From an uncultured Desulfuromonas sp. (GTDB taxonomy: Bacteria > Desulfobacterota > Desulfuromonadia > Desulfuromonadales > Trichloromonadaceae), in assembly GCA_937982495.1 (NCBI GenBank), contig CALJLX010000586.1, positions 1 to 8,965 of the forward strand: a DNA stretch of 8,965 nucleotides. Reading direction: 5' to 3'. Shown here piece by piece: positions 1 through 6,047 of the stretch (positions are counted from its first letter, which is position 1; each line of letters opens with the position of its first letter). The translations under genes and the position numbers were made by a program. Below the pieces are notes generated by a model. The model searched no databases, was not told where the DNA came from, and was given only the letters and a program-made list of their open reading frames with translations.

Positions 1-1454
1 TCCAGGATCACGGCGAATTCGTCGCCGCCGAGGCGGGCGATGGTGTCGTTGCCGCGGACGCAGGTGCCGAGACGATGCGCCAGGGTCTTGAGCAAGGTAT
101 CGCCGGCGGCGTGCCCCAGGGTGTCGTTGACGCTCTTGAAACGGTCCAGGTCGATGAACATCAGCCCCAGTTGCCGGCCTTCGCGCTGGGCGAGTTGCAT
201 GGACTGGCGCAGGCGGTCGTTGAAGACCAGCCGGTTGGGCAAGCCGGTGAGGAAATCGTACTGGGCCAACTGCTCCAGTTTCTGTTCCGCCATCTTGCGG
301 TCGGTAATGTCCTTGGCGACATAGACCAGCCCCTCGGCCGCGCTGTCCCCTTCCTTGAGCCAGCCCGTGGAGAGCAGGACGGGGATCTCGCGACCGTCTT
401 TGGCCAGTAGAATCTTTTCGGCGTTGCTGCACAGATGGGGCAGCAGATTAAGGTCGTCGATCAGGTCGGGATCGGGCTCGCCCGGGGAGAAATCCTTGAG
501 AATCAGCGCGATATTCTGACCGATCAATTCATTTTCCCGGTAATCGAGCATTTCGCAGGTGGCCTGATTGACGCCGCGAATCAGGAACTGGTTGGAGGTG
601 ACGATCAGGCTGTCGTTCATGTTATAGAGAATCGAATCGACATAAGCCTTGGAGACGGTGGTGGCTTCCAGTTCCGCCGCCATGTTCAGAAAGGCGATCC
701 CCAGTTCGCCGATATCGTCCCGGGGATCCATGGCTTCCAGTTGGGGAAATTCCCTTCGTCCCCGGCCAAAAGCGCGAACCGCGTCCTTGATGTGGCGCAA
801 GGGCGAGATCAGCATGCGCGTCGAGGCGACATTGACGACCAGGGCGATAAAGGTCAGTAGGGCGAGGAAGAAAATCGTCAGCCAATAGCTGTTCTGTTCA
901 GCCAGGGTGATCAGTGAGCTGACATGGCCGTCAAAGGTGTTTCGGTAAAATTCGGCGAAGTAGCGCAGCTGTTTGTCCAGTTTCTGCTGTTCCGCCGCCA
1001 GCCTTTGCAGTTCCGCGACCCTCTCCCCGGGATCCTCCCCCTGGGCCAGGGGCAGGTAGATGCCGTCGGCGCTTCGGGCATAGGCCTGATAGAGGTCCTT
1101 GACTTCAAGAAGATTTTCATTGCGTTTGGAGTGCAGCCGGTCGCTGTCGTGGGAGAGGTGGGACAGGGTCTCCATCATCGCCAGGATGCGCGGAGTCAGG
1201 GCGTTGCCTTTCCGCACCGATTCGGGCAGCCCGAAGAGAAAGCTCTCTTCGTAGAAATCCTGTTGGGTTTCGAAGAGCGTCAGCAGTTCCGCCGAACGCA
1301 TCGCCAGATGGAAGTCGAGATCGCGCACATGGGTGAGGTGGTCCTTGAGCCGGTGGTTGCTGTAAAGCGCGAAGCCGGTGGCCACCAGGAAGCCGAGCAG
1401 GGCAATGTTCACGCAGAACCAGATTTTATGGCGAACGGTGCCGAGGAGTTTCAC
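1..1454 (-). CDS. Membrane-anchored HAMP-PAS-GGDEF diguanylate cyclase, C-terminus cut by the window edge
   Basis: Predicted inner-membrane enzyme making cyclic-di-GMP from two GTP. 484 residues are visible. In order: TM helix 1 at about 11-30; a largely helical periplasmic sensor region at about 31-188 with no recognised family; TM helix 2 at about 191-212; a HAMP linker at about 213-265 (with ISPLRHI and DDIGEL); a PAS domain at about 270-390 ending in DITDRK; and a GGDEF domain from about 395 (YDFLTGLPNR, then FIDLDRFKSVND at 433-444). The signature GGDEF is intact at residues 476-480. R467-x-x-D470 lies five residues before it, matching the inhibitory I-site, so product feedback is likely. 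The start is GTG at 1452-1454, with a GAGG ribosome site 7 nt upstream inside the last codons of the preceding gene and only 2 nt between the genes, which suggests translational coupling. An EAL domain could follow outside the window, so net activity is uncertain. Confidence 0.93.
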   Translation of the reverse strand, partial: MKLLGTVRHKIWFCVNIALLGFLVATGFALYSNHRLKDHLTHVRDLDFHLAMRSAELLTLFETQQDFYEESFLFGLPESVRKGNALTPRILAMMETLSHLSHDSDRLHSKRNENLLEVKDLYQAYARSADGIYLPLAQGEDPGERVAELQRLAAEQQKLDKQLRYFAEFYRNTFDGHVSSLITLAEQNSYWLTIFFLALLTFIALVVNVASTRMLISPLRHIKDAVRAFGRGRREFPQLEAMDPRDDIGELGIAFLNMAAELEATTVSKAYVDSILYNMNDSLIVTSNQFLIRGVNQATCEMLDYRENELIGQNIALILKDFSPGEPDPDLIDDLNLLPHLCSNAEKILLAKDGREIPVLLSTGWLKEGDSAAEGLVYVAKDITDRKMAEQKLEQLAQYDFLTGLPNRLVFNDRLRQSMQLAQREGRQLGLMFIDLDRFKSVNDTLGHAAGDTLLKTLAHRLGTCVRGNDTIARLGGDEFAVIL

Positions 1455-1456
1455 CC

Positions 1457-1885
1457 TTATTCCTCTCGCAGGATGGAAATCGTTTTGACGCGGTCATCCT
1501 TGCTGCTGCTGTCGATATAGCCGATGGCTTTGACATTGGCGGCGATGAGTTCGAGCATCTCCTTGTCGCCGGGGACTTCCTGGGGGGGGATCCCCTCGCC
1601 GGAAAAGAGGATGCGCTTCCAGTACATGCTCAACTGCCGGGGAGATTTCCCCAGGGTGTTTTGGGAAAAACTCTGATGCGTTTCGCCGGATTTCTGCAAA
1701 AGCACCTCGATTCCGTTGCCGTCGTCCCAAAACACTTTTTTGCCCAGGAAAATGCCCCGTACTTCGGCGATCTCGAGGCTGGATACCGGATTGTCCCGGT
1801 GAACCACCAGAACGGCTTCTCCCGCCCGGGCCGAACCGGACCAGAGCAGCAAAAGCAGAATCGAAATGATACGAATGCCGGTCAT
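1457..1885 (-). CDS. Small secreted PstS-like substrate-binding protein
   Basis: A 142-residue periplasmic protein resembling the short phosphate-ABC-transporter binding-protein-like family. Residues 1-21 form a signal peptide (hydrophobic ILLLLLWSG, cleavage after A19-R20-A21). The mature part of about 121 residues has family-like blocks: VVHRDNPVSSLEIAEVRGIFLGKK near the start, QSFSQNTLGKSP and YWKRILFSG in the middle, and AIGYIDSSS near the end. True PstS proteins are about twice as long, and no permease or ATPase gene is nearby, so it is probably a stand-alone binding or sensing protein rather than a transporter subunit. The ligand is unknown; phosphate is only a family-name guess. The start has a strong GGGAGGA ribosome site 5-6 nt before the ATG, overlapping the TAG stop of the porin gene 11 nt upstream. 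It sits between a porin and a diguanylate cyclase in one operon, which suggests it delivers a signal to the cyclase. Confidence 0.82.
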   Translation of the reverse strand: MTGIRIISILLLLLWSGSARAGEAVLVVHRDNPVSSLEIAEVRGIFLGKKVFWDDGNGIEVLLQKSGETHQSFSQNTLGKSPRQLSMYWKRILFSGEGIPPQEVPGDKEMLELIAANVKAIGYIDSSSKDDRVKTISILREE

Positions 1886-1896
1886 CTCGATCCTCC

Positions 1897-3135
1897 CTAG
1901 AAGTTGTAAGAGGCCTTCAGGACATAATAGTACCAGTCCCGCTTGACCCCTTCCGGTGGTGGATTGAAGATCGGCAGTTGCAGGGCGGCGCCGTCAACCT
2001 TGTGCCATTCCGCCTTGAGTACCCAGTTGTCGTTCACATCCCAGCGTACGCCCAGGCCGAAATCCTTGCGCCAGCCCAGATAATCCAATTCTCCGCGGGC
2101 TTCCAGTTCGCTGCCGTCACGGTCATCTTTATCCGCGTAGAAGACATCGTAGAGGGCGTAAATCACCACCGGATCGATCAGGCGGTAACACGCCTGAATA
2201 TACCCTCCCTGGGAGCGACCCCCGGGAACCTCCTTCCCGAAAACCATCCGATCGGCGGTGAATTCCGAATATTCGATGGAGAGAGTCATCTTATCGCGAA
2301 CATATTCAGCGGAATAGACGATGAAGTCCTTGTTGTTCCCCGTCGCCTCGTCACGAAAGAGGCTACCGTCGCGTCGCTTTAGTTTGAAATCGAATTCGCT
2401 TTTGCCGGTGAAATAGGAGACTCCCAGGCGCAGGCCTTCAACGGGGGGGGAATAGATCAGAGAACCGCCGTAGACATAACGATTATCTGCCTCGAAGGCG
2501 ACGACTTTCGTTCCCGATCGCGACCTTCTGAGCATATTTTCCGCGAGAGTCCGCATGCCCAGTGCCTGGCCGGAGTCTTCGGGGAAATTGACTTCGCCGT
2601 AATAGGCCTGGTATTCCAGATCCCCCCCGTTGCCGAAGGAGAGATTGCCGTAGAGACTGCCGCCGGTGGCGGCGACCACCAGGTTGCGCTTGTTTTCGTC
2701 GTAGATGCTCTGCGGTAGAAAGACCGCGGGCCGGAGAAAGTCCGAGTCGCGCCCCTGGTTGTAGAGGCCGATGGGGAGTTTAACCTTGCCCAGGCGGACA
2801 CCGAGCCAATCGCGCCAGCGATAGTCGGCCATGCCCCAGTCGATATTGACCTTGTTGTTGCCTTCGGAGCCGAGATCGCGGGAGAGAAGCTGTAGTCCGA
2901 CGCGCAGGTTGTCGGTAAGTTCGCCGTTGAGGGTCAGGCCGAATTCATTGATCTGGAAGGAGCCGTCTTTCGACTCGCCGAAAAAGTTGTTGTCCTGGCT
3001 CTTGATATAGCCCTGGGAGAGAAAACCGTTGATGCGCATTTTGGTGCCCAGGTCGAATGCCCAGGCGGAGAGCTGGGAACCTTGCAGAATCAGTCCGAAA
3101 CTCAGGACAGCTAAGATAACTCGCGAAAACTTCAT
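1897..3135 (-). CDS. Outer-membrane beta-barrel porin
   Basis: A 412-residue porin-like protein. Residues 1-26 form a signal peptide (KFSRVILAVLSFGLIL, cleavage after A24-W25-A26). The rest is alternating polar and aromatic strands with short Gly/Asp/Asn turns, typical of a transmembrane barrel: for example INGFLSQGYIKSQ at about 35-47, a GLQLLSRDLG strand, and many Tyr/Trp at strand ends. The last residues are VLKASYNF, with a C-terminal Phe and aromatic residues in register, the signal recognised by the BAM assembly machinery. The length and style recall OprO/OprP-like or related general porins, but the substrate cannot be read from the sequence. It is the first gene of the operon with the PstS-like protein and the cyclase. 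The ATG has a moderate GGGGA ribosome site 8 nt upstream. A sigma-54-type promoter lies about 60 nt upstream. Confidence 0.88.
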   Translation of the reverse strand: MKFSRVILAVLSFGLILQGSQLSAWAFDLGTKMRINGFLSQGYIKSQDNNFFGESKDGSFQINEFGLTLNGELTDNLRVGLQLLSRDLGSEGNNKVNIDWGMADYRWRDWLGVRLGKVKLPIGLYNQGRDSDFLRPAVFLPQSIYDENKRNLVVAATGGSLYGNLSFGNGGDLEYQAYYGEVNFPEDSGQALGMRTLAENMLRRSRSGTKVVAFEADNRYVYGGSLIYSPPVEGLRLGVSYFTGKSEFDFKLKRRDGSLFRDEATGNNKDFIVYSAEYVRDKMTLSIEYSEFTADRMVFGKEVPGGRSQGGYIQACYRLIDPVVIYALYDVFYADKDDRDGSELEARGELDYLGWRKDFGLGVRWDVNDNWVLKAEWHKVDGAALQLPIFNPPPEGVKRDWYYYVLKASYNF

Positions 3136-3191
3136 GAAAAAAATCCCCGGGTTTGTCTGTCCATTACGCCGACCGTGATTTCTTAATTCTT

Positions 3192-3208
3192 TGCAATAGT
3201 TGGGCCAG
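3192..3208 (-). promoter_or_regulatory. Sigma-54 (RpoN) promoter of the porin operon
   Basis: On the minus strand the sequence reads CTGGCCCAACTATTGCA. The RpoN consensus is YTGGCACG-N4-TTGCW. The invariant GG (-24) and GC (-12) are present with exactly 10 nt between them, and only the A and G of the CACG part differ. Transcription would start near position 3181, giving a 5' leader of about 45 nt before the porin ATG. Such promoters need an enhancer-binding activator bound upstream, and about 270 bp of non-coding DNA is available for that. No sigma-70 promoter of similar quality was found in this leader. Confidence 0.68.
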
Positions 3209-3264
3209 GATTCGTAGGGGGAAGTGTTTCATTCTCTGAAATCCGAAATGCTTCACGGTGTCGG

Positions 3265-3281
3265 TAGTTATAAGCTAACTA
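3265..3281. promoter_or_regulatory. Inverted repeat, possible activator or operator site
   Basis: A perfect 6-bp inverted repeat, TAGTTA and TAACTA, separated by 5 bp (TAAGC). It lies about 60 bp upstream of the -24 element of the sigma-54 promoter, where an enhancer-binding protein could bind. The arms are short and AT-rich, so chance is a real alternative. Confidence 0.3.
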
Positions 3282-3482
3282 TTCGAAATGATACGCTGAT
3301 CTGTTTTGTCTCGGGAGCGGTGAGGGGCCGTTGGAAATACCATTCGATTCCATTCCGGTCACCGTCTACGTCATTTCGCTTAAATAACCATTCCTCATGG
3401 CGGATTTGGCGGTCTCGGCGAACGTTGGTCGACAGGGCGAAGGGGGCGGAATATTTTTTTGACACCAAAGTCCGATCAATCG

Positions 3483-5579
3483 TCAATTTTCGTCGAGCAG
3501 GGCATTGAAATCGTGCAGGCCGAGAACCGAATCCCGGCAACTGCGGTCCCGACAGAGGTAGGCGCAGGCCTCGCCGTTTTTCGGGCTTTTCCCTTTCAAA
3601 ATAGGAATCTGATTCGTCAGGTCGCCGGTGTCGGGGGTGTGCAGAAGGATAAAACTTTCCGGCAGGAAACGGCGTCTTGCGCTATCGAGCATCTTGCGAG
3701 CGTCCCCGTCTTCGCTGGGCGCGGCCAACACGATTTCCAGCGGCGGGGAAAGGGCCAGATCGAGAGCACATAACTGCTGGGCATAGGCCCGGGGATGTTT
3801 GACAAATTCCGCCATCCCTTTTTCCAGAAGGGATTCTCCCCGTGTTTCGAGATCCCGGCGGTCGAGGAGACGGCCCAGGCGCAGGAGATTGGCGGCGGCG
3901 ACGGACGAACCCGAAGGGAGGGCGCCGTCCATGAGATTTCGGGAACGGTCAAGGATTTTCTCGGCATCGCCTGCTTCATCGAAAAGTCCGCCTTGGCCGT
4001 CATCGAAGAGTTCCAGCATCTCTTCCGTCAGGGTCAGGGCCGCATCCAGATCGTCCACGCGAAAATCCGCCAGAAAGAGTTCCAGCCGCCCCCAGGCAAA
4101 AAACGCATAATCTTCGAGAAAACCGGGAATCGCCGCCTGATTCTCCCGCCAGCGGCGCAGCAAGCGGCCGTCCGCTCGACGCAGGTGCGTCTCGATGAAA
4201 CCGGCGGCGCGGCGCGCTGCCCGAATCGGTCCGGCGTCGCCGGTCACGGCGCCGAGTCGGGCGAGGGCGGCGATCGCCAGTCCGTTCCAGCCGACGAGAA
4301 TCTTGTCGTCCCGCAAGGGGCGCACCCGTTTCCGCCGTTCCTGCAGAAGTTTTCGCCGGGCATGGTCGAGGCGGGCCGCCAGGGCCTCCGGGTCAAGGTT
4401 GAAGGATGTCGCAAGCGTTTCGGGGGCGAGGTTTTGTCGAAGAACCATTCCCCCACCCAGGCTCTTTTCCCCTTCCAGGGCATGGGCCGTTAAAAAAAGC
4501 GCGGCTTCCTCCGGGCCGAGGATGGCCTCGATCTCTTCTTTCCGCCAGAGGTAATAGGTTCCCTCGGCCCCTTCGGAGTCGGCGTCTTCGCCGCAATGGA
4601 AGCCCCCCTGGTCGTCAACCAGTTCAGCGAGAAGATAACCGGCGGTGTCCCATGCCGACGCGAGCAGGTCCTTGGCGCCGGTGGCCTGGTAGGCTTCCAC
4701 GTCGGCGAGAATGAAGGTCGCCTGATCGTAAAGCATCTTTTCAAAGTGCGGGATGTGCCACTTACGGTCGACGGCGTAACGATGCAGGCCGTGTCCTATC
4801 TGGTCGTAAACGCCCCCGTGCCGGATGGCGCGCAGGGTGTGCGGAACCATCGTCTTCGCCTCGGGATGGCCAAAGCGGCGCGCCAATCGCAAAAGCAGGG
4901 ACAGGTTGTGGGGGGCGGGAAATTTCGGGGCCGCGCCGAAACCGCCCCAGACGTCATCGTATTCCCGGCGGTATTCTTCCAGCGCGCGGCGCAGGGGCAT
5001 ATCGTTGAGGGGTTGTGTCTCTCGTCCCGGTTCCCGGATTTTCGCAAGGGCTTGGCGTAGTTCCCCGGCGCTGTGACGAATTCCCGATTCGTCCCCGCGC
5101 CAGGCTTCGACGATCCGACGCAGCAGAAAAATCAATCCCGGTTGGCCGGAGCGGCTTTCGCGGGGCAGGTAGGTCGCGGCGAAAAAGGGTTCCTTTTCCG
5201 GGGTCAGGAGCAAAGTGAGTGGCCAGCCTCCCTGGCCCGTCATCAGCTGGCAGGCGGTCATGTAGGTCTGGTCGATGTCGGGGCGTTCCTCCCGGTCGAC
5301 CTTAACCGGGATGAAGCAGGTATTGAGCAACTCGGCGACCTCGGCATCCTCGAAGGATTCCCGTTCCATGACATGGCACCAGTGACAGGTCGCGTAGCCG
5401 ATGGAAAGGAAGACCGGCCGGTTGCTTTCCCGGGCCAGGACGAAGGCCGCATTGTCCCAGGGCTGCCAATGGACGGGGTTGCGCGCGTGCTGGAGCAGGT
5501 AGGGGCTCTTTTCCTCGGCAAGGCGATTGACGATGGCGGCCTTGGAGATAACCTGGGGATCGTGAGGGGATCTAGGCAT
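3483..5579 (-). CDS. YyaL/Spata20-family protein (DUF255 thioredoxin-like domain plus alpha/alpha toroid)
   Basis: A 698-residue cytosolic protein of the YyaL (Spata20, N-terminal DUF255) family, whose biochemical role is poorly defined. The N-terminal thioredoxin-like domain (about 20-180) begins with the family block SPYLLQHARNPVHW and carries the CHWCHVM redox motif, with cysteines at 65 and 68, followed by VKVDREERPDID. The C-terminal two thirds resembles the (alpha/alpha)6 toroid of N-acylglucosamine 2-epimerases, with the family blocks GGFGAAPKFP (212-221), HFEKMLYDQA (278-287) and DADSEGAEG (332-340). The length is normal for the family. The frame opens earlier at an ATG at 5606, but that lies at or before the predicted transcription start. 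The ATG at 5577-5579 has a GGAG ribosome site 5 nt upstream and was chosen. It appears to be a single-gene unit with its own promoter. A redox or chaperone-like role is only an inference from the CxxC motif. Confidence 0.93.
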   Translation of the reverse strand: MPRSPHDPQVISKAAIVNRLAEEKSPYLLQHARNPVHWQPWDNAAFVLARESNRPVFLSIGYATCHWCHVMERESFEDAEVAELLNTCFIPVKVDREERPDIDQTYMTACQLMTGQGGWPLTLLLTPEKEPFFAATYLPRESRSGQPGLIFLLRRIVEAWRGDESGIRHSAGELRQALAKIREPGRETQPLNDMPLRRALEEYRREYDDVWGGFGAAPKFPAPHNLSLLLRLARRFGHPEAKTMVPHTLRAIRHGGVYDQIGHGLHRYAVDRKWHIPHFEKMLYDQATFILADVEAYQATGAKDLLASAWDTAGYLLAELVDDQGGFHCGEDADSEGAEGTYYLWRKEEIEAILGPEEAALFLTAHALEGEKSLGGGMVLRQNLAPETLATSFNLDPEALAARLDHARRKLLQERRKRVRPLRDDKILVGWNGLAIAALARLGAVTGDAGPIRAARRAAGFIETHLRRADGRLLRRWRENQAAIPGFLEDYAFFAWGRLELFLADFRVDDLDAALTLTEEMLELFDDGQGGLFDEAGDAEKILDRSRNLMDGALPSGSSVAAANLLRLGRLLDRRDLETRGESLLEKGMAEFVKHPRAYAQQLCALDLALSPPLEIVLAAPSEDGDARKMLDSARRRFLPESFILLHTPDTGDLTNQIPILKGKSPKNGEACAYLCRDRSCRDSVLGLHDFNALLDEN

Positions 5580-5607
5580 GCCGACTCCAGGAGAAATGGT
5601 TTTCATG

Positions 5608-5635
5608 AGTCTAGCAGCAGGGAGGGCTTTGGCAA
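5608..5635 (-). promoter_or_regulatory. Probable sigma-70 promoter of the YyaL-family gene
   Basis: Minus-strand TTGCCA (5630-5635) and TAGACT (5608-5613) are separated by 16 bp. The predicted start is near 5601, giving a short leader of about 22 nt before the ATG at 5579. This argues against the upstream ATG at 5606. The -10 match is only 4 of 6. Confidence 0.45.
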
Positions 5636-5660
5636 GGGAAGGGGATGTCGGGTGGCGGAC

Positions 5661-5696
5661 AAAAAAATGCCCCGTGAAGGAGGGGTATCACGGGGC
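5661..5696 (-). terminator. Intrinsic terminator ending the candidate small RNA
   Basis: A perfect 9-bp GC-rich stem (arms 5688-5696 and 5669-5677) with a 10-nt loop, followed on the minus strand by A and seven T. It is strong and oriented for minus-strand transcription, upstream of the YyaL-family gene. Confidence 0.85.
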
Positions 5697-5700
5697 TAAA

Positions 5701-5729
5701 ACCCCTGGTTTTTTTGGGGAACCAGGGGT
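5701..5729 (-). repeat. Perfect 10-bp inverted repeat, first hairpin of the candidate small RNA
   Basis: Arms 5720-5729 and 5701-5710 pair without mismatch around a 9-nt loop (CCCCAAAAA on the RNA strand). Only a short T stretch (TTT, then A) follows on the minus strand, so it is a weak terminator on its own and is better read as a structural element ahead of the real terminator 4 nt further on. The GGGG of its 3' arm could alternatively pair with the CCCC of the next stem. Confidence 0.75.
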
Positions 5730-5740
5730 GCAATGTGGGG

Positions 5741-5769
5741 ATACTACTAAAGGCTTAAGTGGAAATCAA
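5741..5769 (-). promoter_or_regulatory. Sigma-70 promoter of the candidate small RNA
   Basis: Minus-strand TTGATT (5764-5769) and TAGTAT (5741-5746) are separated by the ideal 17 bp. An AT-rich stretch (TTAATTTTA) just upstream of the -35 resembles an UP element. The predicted start at about 5734 falls 5 nt before the first hairpin. Confidence 0.6.
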
Positions 5770-5857
5770 GGTAAAATTAACAGCCCGCACTCATCAAAAG
5801 CGGTTTTCTTTTTGTAGCGGGGCGGCGGGACTTTTTTATCTTGAATGCGTCTTTTGC
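5770..5857. other. Spacer with no recognised feature
   Basis: Between the small-RNA promoter and the tRNA terminator there is mixed AT-rich and GC-rich sequence with no open frame, no strong hairpin and no recognisable site beyond the UP-like stretch next to the promoter. Confidence 0.5.
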
Positions 5858-5859
5858 AC

Positions 5860-5889
5860 AAAAAAACCCGCGACCAGGGATCGCGGGTT
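5860..5889 (-). terminator. Intrinsic terminator after tRNA-Leu
   Basis: A 9-bp stem (AACCCGCGA at 5881-5889 on the minus strand, TCGCGGGTT at 5865-5873) with a 7-nt loop (TCCCTGG), continuing into a T run of at least seven. It starts 13 nt after the encoded CCA of the tRNA and would end the tRNA transcript and any read-through from secG. Confidence 0.88.
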
Positions 5890-5901
5890 GCTCTGTTTTT
5901 T

Positions 5902-5988
5902 TGGTGCCGAAGGCGAGACTCGAACTCGCACGACCAGTTGGCCACCACCCCCTCAAGATGGCGTGTCTACCAATTCCACCACTTCGGC
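5902..5988 (-). tRNA. tRNA-Leu, anticodon GAG
   Basis: An 87-nt tRNA. The acceptor arms are GCCGAAG and CTTCGGC, followed by the encoded ACCA. The D region contains GGAATTGGTAGACAC. The anticodon stem is CCATC/GGTGG with loop TTGAGGG, giving anticodon GAG (positions 5952-5954), which reads CUC and CUU leucine codons. A long variable arm (about GGCCAACTGGTC) is present as expected for class II leucine tRNAs. The T arm is GCGAG-TTCGAGT-CTCGC. It has its own promoter just upstream and a terminator just downstream. Confidence 0.97.
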
Positions 5989-6000
5989 GAAGCGGATGTA

Positions 6001-6029
6001 TTTATACTGATTCAGGCTGTTTGTGTCAA
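6001..6029 (-). promoter_or_regulatory. Strong sigma-70 promoter of tRNA-Leu
   Basis: Minus-strand TTGACA (6024-6029, perfect) and TATAAA (6001-6006, 5 of 6) are separated by 17 bp. Transcription would start around 5994-5997, 6-9 nt before the mature tRNA 5' end. It lies in the 59-nt gap after the secG stop, so the tRNA can be made independently of the glycolytic genes. Confidence 0.85.
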
Positions 6030-6047
6030 CATTAAATCGGCGTGTTG

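Larger units (their letters stand above)
3136..3482 (-). other. 347-bp leader between the YyaL-family gene and the porin operon
   Basis: No convincing gene is present: the open frames here are short, cross into the yyaL 3' end, and have no family-like motifs or ribosome sites. The stretch is less GC-rich than its neighbours. It holds a sigma-54-type promoter at 3192-3208, an inverted repeat at 3265-3281, and three copies of the heptamer CGAAATG (3244-3250 and 3284-3290 on plus, 3372-3378 on minus). No clear intrinsic terminator is seen after the yyaL stop, so some read-through into the porin operon is possible. Confidence 0.7.
5661..5734 (-). ncRNA. Candidate small RNA of about 74 nt with two hairpins and an anti-Shine-Dalgarno loop
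   Basis: A complete small transcription unit with no open frame of note. A sigma-70 promoter at 5741-5769 predicts a start at or near A5734. The RNA would then consist of five nucleotides, a perfect 10-bp hairpin (ACCCCUGGUU / AACCAGGGGU, loop CCCCAAAAA), a UUUA linker, and a perfect 9-bp hairpin (GCCCCGUGA / UCACGGGGC, loop UACCCCUCCU) followed by A and seven U. The terminator loop and the next base contain CCUCCUU, the 16S rRNA anti-Shine-Dalgarno sequence, so the RNA could pair with ribosome-binding sites. C-rich unpaired loops of this kind are known in other bacterial regulatory RNAs. It could instead be a terminated leader of the downstream gene, but that gene has its own possible promoter after the terminator. 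I do not recognise an RNA family. Not proven to be expressed. Confidence 0.5.

Noticed and set aside
3459..3487. Plus-strand TTGACA as a promoter -35
   Set aside because: No acceptable -10 lies 16-18 bp downstream and no plus-strand gene follows.
3224..3540. Two short open frames (94 codons plus, 90 codons minus) in the leader and yyaL 3' end
   Set aside because: They overlap each other and the yyaL end, have no convincing ribosome site, and their translations show no recognisable toxin, antitoxin or other family pattern.
3795..4493. Plus-strand open frame of 232 codons opposite the YyaL-family gene
   Set aside because: It is antisense to a family-matching protein and shows no domain of its own.
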